A DNA stretch of 10,749 bases from DASVLX01 sp036384655 (GTDB lineage: Bacteria > Actinomycetota > Actinomycetes > Mycobacteriales > Pseudonocardiaceae): contig DASVLX010000266.1 in the NCBI GenBank assembly GCA_036384655.1, positions 1 through 10,749 on the forward strand. The letters are read 5' to 3'. Within the stretch, counting starts at the first letter, position 1, and each line of letters begins with the position of its first letter. Shown here piece by piece: positions 6,951-10,749 of the stretch. The notes under the pieces are model-generated. The model was given only the letters and a program-made list of their open reading frames with translations. It was not told where the DNA came from and ran no database searches. The translations under genes were made by a program, and so were the position numbers.

Positions 6951-6964
6951 TGGAGTAGAAGCTC

Positions 6965-7567
6965 ATGCCGATCCGCACGAACCGAGGCCGCTCCGCGGTG
7001 TATCGCCGGCTGTGGGCCTGGCCGTTGCGCTCGCCGCGACATCTGCTGGCCGCGATCATCGGCCTGGCGGTGCTGGCGCTGGTGATCGCGGCGCTCCTGC
7101 CGCAGGTCCGCGGCATCGCCAGTCGCGGCTCGTCCGGTCCGGGCAACGCGACCACCGCCAACAACGGTTCCTGGTTCGCCACACCGACCAGCACGACGAC
7201 CACCAGCCCACAGACCCGGCTGACCTCGATACCGGAACATCCGACCTCGGCCGCGCCCGATCCGAACGCGGTGTCGGTGGCCAAGGCATGGGCCGCCGCC
7301 TGGGTGAACCATCCGGTCGGGATGACATCGGCGCAGTGGCTGGACCAGCTGCGGCCGTACACCGAGCCCGAGTTCCTGGCCACCCAGATGAGCACCGTCG
7401 ACCCGAGCAACATCCAGGCCACGGCGGTCACCGGTGGCCCGGTCGTGATGGAGTCCTACACCAGCTCCGAGCTGATCAGGCTGCCTACCAATGGCGGCGA
7501 CCTGGACATCACGGTGGTCAACACCCCGACGGGCTGGCTGGTGTCCACCTACACCGGGGGATCCTGA
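6965..7567 (+). CDS. VirB8/TcpC-like bitopic conjugation protein
   Basis: ATG 6965 to TGA 7565-7567, 200 residues; GGAG at 6952-6955 lies nine bases before the start. It has a basic cytosolic N-terminus (1-26), one transmembrane helix at about 27-46, and then a Ser/Thr/Pro-rich linker (about 52-100, including TSTTTTSP) that would cross the cell wall and could be glycosylated. A compact C-terminal domain follows (about 100-200), starting with an Ala-rich helix (AVSVAKAWAAAWV) and ending in beta-type strands (DLDITVVNTPTGWLVSTY). Short N-terminus, single helix and one small outer domain with this helix-then-strands pattern match the NTF2-like fold of VirB8 and of the Gram-positive TcpC/Orf13 proteins, which scaffold the channel at the membrane. 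It lies one base before the wall hydrolase gene. No catalytic function is expected. Confidence 0.65.
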   Translation: MPIRTNRGRSAVYRRLWAWPLRSPRHLLAAIIGLAVLALVIAALLPQVRGIASRGSSGPGNATTANNGSWFATPTSTTTTSPQTRLTSIPEHPTSAAPDPNAVSVAKAWAAAWVNHPVGMTSAQWLDQLRPYTEPEFLATQMSTVDPSNIQATAVTGGPVVMESYTSSELIRLPTNGGDLDITVVNTPTGWLVSTYTGGS

Positions 7568-7568
7568 C

Positions 7569-8579
7569 ATGCGGCGCGTCGGCGCCCTGGTGCTGGCGGT
7601 CGGCGCGGTTGCTGTGGTCGTGGTGGTGCTGCTGGTCGGCACCATCGTCAATGTCGTACTCGGCGGCGCGGAGCAGGCCGCCGAGCTGGCGTACCGGAAC
7701 ACCTCCTGCGACGCCACGCTCGGGCCGTACTCGGCCGTCGACGTCAGCTCCGGCAGCGGCCGGGCCGCCTCGCTGAACGGTGACCAGCAGGCGATCGTCA
7801 ACCAGATCATCACCATCGGCAAGCAGCGCAAGCTGCCACCGCTGGCCTGGCAGGTCGCCATCCAGGCCGGCATGCAGGAGTCCGCCCTCCGCAACATCCC
7901 GTACGGCGACCGCGACAGCCTGGGCATCTTCCAGATGCGTCCGTCACAGGGCTGGGGCACGACGACCCAACTGCTCGACGTCAGCTACGAGATCAACAAG
8001 TTCTACGACGTCCTCGCCACCGTGCCGAACTGGCAGCAGCAGCCGCCCGGCCAGGACGCCCAGGCCGTGGAGCGTTCCGCGTTTCCGTTGGCGTACAACA
8101 ACTGGACCGCGCTGGCCGCATATCTCGTGAAAAACCTCGGTCAGGTCGCCGATCCGACCGGTTGTGGCGCCAGTTCTGGTATTATACTGCCCAGTGACAG
8201 TCGGGTCGCCGCCAAGGCCATCGCCTTCGCCCTGGCGCAGGTGGGCAAGCCGTATGTGTGGGGCGCGACCGGCCCGAACACGTTCGACTGCTCCGGCCTC
8301 ATGCTGCGGGCGTTCCAGGCCGCCGGCATCAACCTGCCGCGCACCTCCGCCGAGCAGTTCACGGCCGGCGCGCTGCTACCCGTGCGGAACGCGCAACCAG
8401 GTGATTTGATGTTCTTGGCGTACAACCCGAGTGACCCGAGCACGATTCACCACGTCTTCATGTACCTGGGAGGCAACCAGGTCGTCGAGGCCCCGCAGAC
8501 CGGCGAACTGGTTCACGTCAGGGCCATGAACTGGAACGACCCGGATCTGGTGCAGCAGGCGGTTCGTCCTGGGGTCTGA
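7569..8579 (+). CDS. Membrane-anchored transglycosylase + NlpC/P60 peptidoglycan hydrolase
   Basis: ATG 7569 to TGA 8577-8579, 336 residues; a GGGGGA stretch lies about seven bases upstream and the start follows the preceding stop by one base. A single N-terminal helix (about 4-33) is a membrane anchor. Residues about 72-195 resemble a lytic transglycosylase/lysozyme-like domain: Glu104 in QAGMQESA is the likely catalytic acid, followed by the characteristic DSLGIFQMRPSQGWG. A short linker leads to an NlpC/P60 cysteine peptidase domain (about 212-330) with Cys241 in FDCSG, His295 in HHVFMYLG and Glu307 in VVEAPQTG. The Cys-His-Glu arrangement matches what I recall for mycobacterial RipA. Such two-domain hydrolases (Tn916 Orf14, TcpG) cut glycan and stem peptide so a conjugation channel can cross the wall. 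Cys47 and Cys199 could form a disulfide. Both active sites look intact. Confidence 0.92.
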   Translation: MRRVGALVLAVGAVAVVVVVLLVGTIVNVVLGGAEQAAELAYRNTSCDATLGPYSAVDVSSGSGRAASLNGDQQAIVNQIITIGKQRKLPPLAWQVAIQAGMQESALRNIPYGDRDSLGIFQMRPSQGWGTTTQLLDVSYEINKFYDVLATVPNWQQQPPGQDAQAVERSAFPLAYNNWTALAAYLVKNLGQVADPTGCGASSGIILPSDSRVAAKAIAFALAQVGKPYVWGATGPNTFDCSGLMLRAFQAAGINLPRTSAEQFTAGALLPVRNAQPGDLMFLAYNPSDPSTIHHVFMYLGGNQVVEAPQTGELVHVRAMNWNDPDLVQQAVRPGV

Positions 8580-8587
8580 CCAAGGGC

Positions 8588-8594
8588 GAGGAGG
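8588..8594 (+). promoter_or_regulatory. Ribosome binding site for the 140-aa gene
   Basis: GAGGAGG lies five bases before ATG 8600, in the 20-base gap after the hydrolase stop, and supports that start. Confidence 0.75.
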
Positions 8595-8599
8595 CCAGC

Positions 8600-9022
8600 A
8601 TGTTCACCCCGAATCCGATTCCCCGGCCGAGTGGGCCACCCGCGTCCAGCACGCCACTGCGCGACTATCTCGACAGCGGACAGAGGCCAGGCTGTGACGA
8701 ACGCTATGTCGTGGTGCCGCGATCACTTGCCGAGGCGATGCCGCTGCCCTGGCAGCAGCAGATGACCTACCTGCTGGCCGAGTTCCACCGTGCCTTCGGG
8801 CATCTGTCCTGGCCGATCTACCGGGTCGTACCGTCCCGGCCGGAGAAACTCGTCGACCTGGACGAGGAACAGCTGGCCGAGGCCGGCTATCTCGTGGAGA
8901 TCGATGCCAGCGGTGATCTGGTCTACCGGGAACGCAACGGCCGGCGCGTCCACAACGCCGAGGACACCACCGTCCTGGTGTCCTGCCTGGACCCGATTCC
9001 GCAACCGCCGCGATCGAACTAG
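8600..9022 (+). CDS. Hypothetical soluble protein (140 aa)
   Basis: ATG 8600 to TAG 9020-9022, 140 residues, with a strong ribosome site and only 20 bases after the hydrolase gene. It has a Pro-rich N-terminus (1-20), then a globular part with VVVPRSLAEAMPLPWQQQMTYLLAEFHRAFGHLSWPIYRVVPSRPEKL, an acidic helix (LDEEQLAEAGYL), and a likely beta-hairpin (LVEIDASGDLVYRERNGRRV). There is no signal peptide or membrane helix, so it is expected in the cytosol. I do not recognise the family and assign no function. Context places it in the operon between the wall hydrolase and an RNB ribonuclease. It shares its reading frame with the ribonuclease, the two being separated by a single TAG and three codons, so a functional link with the ribonuclease is as plausible as one with the secretion genes. 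Confidence 0.8.
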   Translation: MFTPNPIPRPSGPPASSTPLRDYLDSGQRPGCDERYVVVPRSLAEAMPLPWQQQMTYLLAEFHRAFGHLSWPIYRVVPSRPEKLVDLDEEQLAEAGYLVEIDASGDLVYRERNGRRVHNAEDTTVLVSCLDPIPQPPRSN

Positions 9023-9031
9023 GGTCGAGGT

Positions 9032-10531
9032 GTGGCGATTGACCCGGCTCGCCAGAACGTCCGGGGCGCGGCGCAGGACTTCACCGGTGTCCGCGCGGAG
9101 TTCGGTCTGCCGTCGGACTATCCGACCTCGGCACTTGTCGAGGCCGAACAGGCCGTTTCCGCCGGCTGGACCGGCTGGGGTGGTTGGCCCGATCGGGAGG
9201 ACGCCACCGATCTGCCGCTGGTGACCATCGATCCGCCCGGCGCCAAGGATCTCGACCAGGCCATGCTGCTGCGCCGCCGGCCGCGCGGCGGGTTCCGGCT
9301 GGACTACGCGATCGCCGACGTGGCCCATTTCGTCCGGCCCGGCGGGGCATTGGACACCGAGGCGAGACGGCGCGGCCAGACCCTCTTCCTGCCCGACGAG
9401 GCAGTGCCGCTGCATCCGGCGCTGCTCAGCCAGGACGCGGCCAGCCTGCTGCCCGACCAGGTGCGCCCGGCCGTGCTGTGGACCGTCGACTGCGACGCCG
9501 ACGGCGAGCCCACCTTCGTGTACGTGCGCCGGGCCATCGTCCGGTCCGTCGCGCAGTACGACTTCGACACCGTGCGCTGCGAACTCCTGCACGGCATCCC
9601 GCATCCGTCGTTCGCGGCGTTGCCCGAGTTCGGCAGGCTGCGCCGGGAGCACGCGGTCAACCGGGGCGCCGTCGAACTGCAACTGCCCGAACAGCAGGTG
9701 GTCGCCGACGAGGACGGCGGCTGGCGGCTGGTGCTGCGCTCGCGGGTGGACGTGGAGGCGTGGAACGCCGAACTGTCCCTGCTGACCGGGATGTCAGCCG
9801 CGCAACTGATGTTGGAGGCCGGCATCGGTGTGCTGCGCACCCTGCCCGAGGCGGACACCGACACCATGGTCAGCCTGCGCGAACGCGCGCGGACCCTGGG
9901 TATCGCGTGGCCCGAGGACGTCAGCGCTACCGAGATGCTCGCCGAACTCGATCCCATCCGGCCGGAGGCGCTGGCGTTCCACGTGGACGCCACCCGCTTA
10001 CTGCGCGGTGCAGGCTATTCGGTGCTGGACACCGACGGCGGGGTGATCGCGCGGACCACCGGTCACGCCGGCCTGGGCGCGGCGTACACGCACGTCACCG
10101 CGCCGCTGCGACGGCTGGTCGACCGGTTCGCGGCCGAGGTCTGCCTGGCCGTATGCGCGGAAACCGAGGTGCCCGAATGGGTGCGCGCCGCGTTGCCCAA
10201 TCTGCCCGCGCTGATGGCGTCGTCGGACGCGCTGGCCGCCCGGGTGGAGCGGACCTGTCTGGCCCAGGTGGGCTCGTGGATGCTGGCCGACCGGATCGGC
10301 GAGGTGTTCCCCGCCGTGGTGCTGCACGCCGAGGCGCGCAACGGCAGCGGTGAGGTGTTCGTGGCCGATCCGCCGGTCCTGGCCAAGTGCGTTGGCGACA
10401 ACCTGCCCGAGGGCGAGCGGATATCGGTACGGCTGATCGACGCCGACCCGGTGCGGCGCAAGGTCATGTTCGCGCCCTACTCACCGGACGAGATGCCACC
10501 GGCCGGGGCCGGTGGCATCTCCCGTCAGTAG
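9032..10531 (+). CDS. RNB-domain (RNase II/R family) ribonuclease, short actinobacterial form
   Basis: GTG 9032 to TAG 10529-10531, 499 residues. The RNB catalytic domain is clear: VTIDPPGAKDLDQAM gives the metal-binding acidic residues Asp67, Asp73 and Asp75. The fourth position, Asp in E. coli RNase II, is Gln76 here. THVTAPLRRLVDRF (His354, Arg360/361) corresponds to the HxTSPIRRYxD signature. The protein lacks the long N-terminal cold-shock domains of RNase II/R, and ends in a small S1/OB-like region (VRLIDADPVRRKVMFAP). The family degrades single-stranded RNA 3' to 5' with Mg2+ in the cytosol. The start is weakly defined: GAGG ends one base before the GTG, and AGGG (9021-9024) overlaps the upstream stop with 7-base spacing, so coupling to the preceding gene is likely. 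There is one TTA codon (9998-10000). Its last codons lie inside a perfect inverted repeat. Confidence 0.9.
   Translation: MAIDPARQNVRGAAQDFTGVRAEFGLPSDYPTSALVEAEQAVSAGWTGWGGWPDREDATDLPLVTIDPPGAKDLDQAMLLRRRPRGGFRLDYAIADVAHFVRPGGALDTEARRRGQTLFLPDEAVPLHPALLSQDAASLLPDQVRPAVLWTVDCDADGEPTFVYVRRAIVRSVAQYDFDTVRCELLHGIPHPSFAALPEFGRLRREHAVNRGAVELQLPEQQVVADEDGGWRLVLRSRVDVEAWNAELSLLTGMSAAQLMLEAGIGVLRTLPEADTDTMVSLRERARTLGIAWPEDVSATEMLAELDPIRPEALAFHVDATRLLRGAGYSVLDTDGGVIARTTGHAGLGAAYTHVTAPLRRLVDRFAAEVCLAVCAETEVPEWVRAALPNLPALMASSDALAARVERTCLAQVGSWMLADRIGEVFPAVVLHAEARNGSGEVFVADPPVLAKCVGDNLPEGERISVRLIDADPVRRKVMFAPYSPDEMPPAGAGGISRQ
10491..10520 (+). terminator. Perfect 14-bp-arm hairpin overlapping the end of the RNase gene
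   Basis: AGATGCCACCGGCC (10491-10504) and GGCCGGTGGCATCT (10507-10520) are exact reverse complements with two bases between them; in practice the innermost pairs would open to a 4-6 base loop. It ends 9 bases before the TAG at 10529. No T-run follows, as in many actinobacterial terminators. It is the strongest stem I found in the window and a plausible end of the whole operon transcript. Confidence 0.75.
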
Positions 10532-10661
10532 CCGATCACCGCTCGATGCGGCAAGGCCACAAGGTCGCGTGGCGTCCGCCCGGCGCCACCTGCCCGTCGA
10601 GCACCCGTCCTATACCCGACAACGGGCTCGCCCGCCCGCATCCGTGCACAGAGCGCCTCGT

Positions 10662-10670
10662 TTATCCACA
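10662..10670 (+). other. Perfect DnaA-box match
   Basis: TTATCCACA matches the E. coli DnaA-box consensus (TTATNCACA) exactly; high-GC actinobacteria are reported to prefer TTGTCCACA. I see no second box nearby, so an origin is unlikely. A DnaA-regulated promoter or chance are the alternatives. Confidence 0.4.
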
Positions 10671-10687
10671 CCAGCCGATTTCTGTTT

Positions 10688-10715
10688 TTGTGACGCTGAC
10701 CTGCGGCGATAGACT
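10688..10715 (+). promoter_or_regulatory. Candidate promoter for a gene right of the window
   Basis: TTGTGA (10688-10693), 16 bases, then TAGACT (10710-10715), which fits the TANNNT -10 pattern. It follows a small T-rich patch (CTGTTTTTG) in otherwise G/C-rich DNA. Transcription would start near 10722, where the G/C-rich inverted repeats begin. Confidence 0.45.
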
Positions 10716-10720
10716 GACCA

Positions 10721-10748
10721 AGGGGTCGCCCCCTGGGCGGGCGGGGGC
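10721..10748 (+). repeat. Overlapping G/C-rich inverted repeats at the window edge
   Basis: AGGGG (10721-10725) can pair with CCCCT (10730-10734). The same C-run, as GCCCCC (10728-10733), can instead pair with GGGGGC (10743-10748). The two stems are mutually exclusive and lie at the expected 5' end of a transcript from the promoter-like pair at 10688-10715. Base composition makes chance pairing easy here. Confidence 0.35.
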
Positions 10749-10749
10749 T

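Noticed and set aside
6373..7431. 352-codon open frame on the - strand
   Set aside because: Antisense to the VirB6-like tail and the VirB8-like gene, with low-complexity Arg/Pro/Ala composition and no recognisable domain.
7491..7568. Upstream ATG at 7491 for the wall hydrolase
   Set aside because: It would overlap the VirB8-like gene by 77 bases and put 26 non-membrane residues before the anchor. ATG 7569 has a ribosome site and gives a normal membrane-anchored N-terminus.
8723..9682. 319-codon open frame on the - strand
   Set aside because: Antisense to the 140-aa and ribonuclease genes; the RNB motifs on the + strand are convincing and this frame shows none.
9184..10353. 389-codon open frame on the + strand in another frame
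   Set aside because: A frame shadow of the ribonuclease, almost entirely Arg/Gly/Ala/Pro.
10512..10712. 66-codon + strand frame after the ribonuclease
   Set aside because: It starts inside the terminator hairpin without a ribosome site, and its translation is Arg/Pro/Ala-rich with no recognisable feature.
1..10749. CRISPR array, tRNA, rRNA, insertion sequence or att repeats
   Set aside because: I saw no regularly spaced repeats, cloverleaf, rRNA-like segment, transposase motif or direct repeats flanking the module within the window.

Overview
The window is high-GC DNA with dense, tightly packed genes all on the + strand, GTG starts beside ATG starts, and strong Shine-Dalgarno sites. Together with the protein families present, this points to an actinomycete (Actinomycetota). 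I cannot name a genus. GC is not uniform: hand counts of single 60-base blocks give about 62% at 61-120, 58% at 241-300, 55% at 1141-1200 and 75% at 3661-3720. The left end therefore looks compositionally different from the body.

Layout. Positions 1-623 hold two small overlapping genes of unknown function. Positions 624-1098 are a gene-free stretch of about 475 bases with a candidate terminator, an 18-bp near-palindrome, a promoter-like pair flanked by an inverted repeat, and a 9-bp-arm hairpin just before the next gene. Eight genes then run from 1099 to 10531 with gaps of 1-20 bases or a 4-base overlap, consistent with one operon. The first six form a conjugation-type (type IV secretion) module: a two-helix pilin-like protein (VirB2/TrbC-like), a two-helix PrgI/VirB3-like protein, a VirB4-family ATPase with an acidic tail, a polytopic VirB6/TrbL-like protein, a VirB8/TcpC-like bitopic protein, and a membrane-anchored lytic transglycosylase + NlpC/P60 wall hydrolase. 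The gene set and order resemble Gram-positive conjugation modules such as that of Tn916. They are followed by an unrecognised 140-aa protein and an RNB-domain (RNase II family) ribonuclease. The ribonuclease gene ends inside a perfect 14-bp-arm hairpin that probably terminates the transcript.

Positions 10532-10749 contain no convincing gene. They hold a perfect DnaA-box match, a promoter-like pair, and G/C-rich inverted repeats cut by the window edge; these probably belong to the next gene to the right.

How it works together (inference). The VirB4 ATPase would power assembly of, or transport through, a channel built from the VirB3-, VirB6- and VirB8-like proteins. The wall hydrolase would open peptidoglycan for it. 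No relaxase, coupling protein (VirD4/TcpA), integrase, transposase or tRNA is visible here. Whether this is an integrated conjugative element or a resident secretion apparatus cannot be decided from this window. The most unusual points are the RNase and the unknown 140-aa protein co-linear with the secretion genes, two places where adjacent genes share a reading frame separated by one TAG codon, and the long structured leader ahead of the operon.
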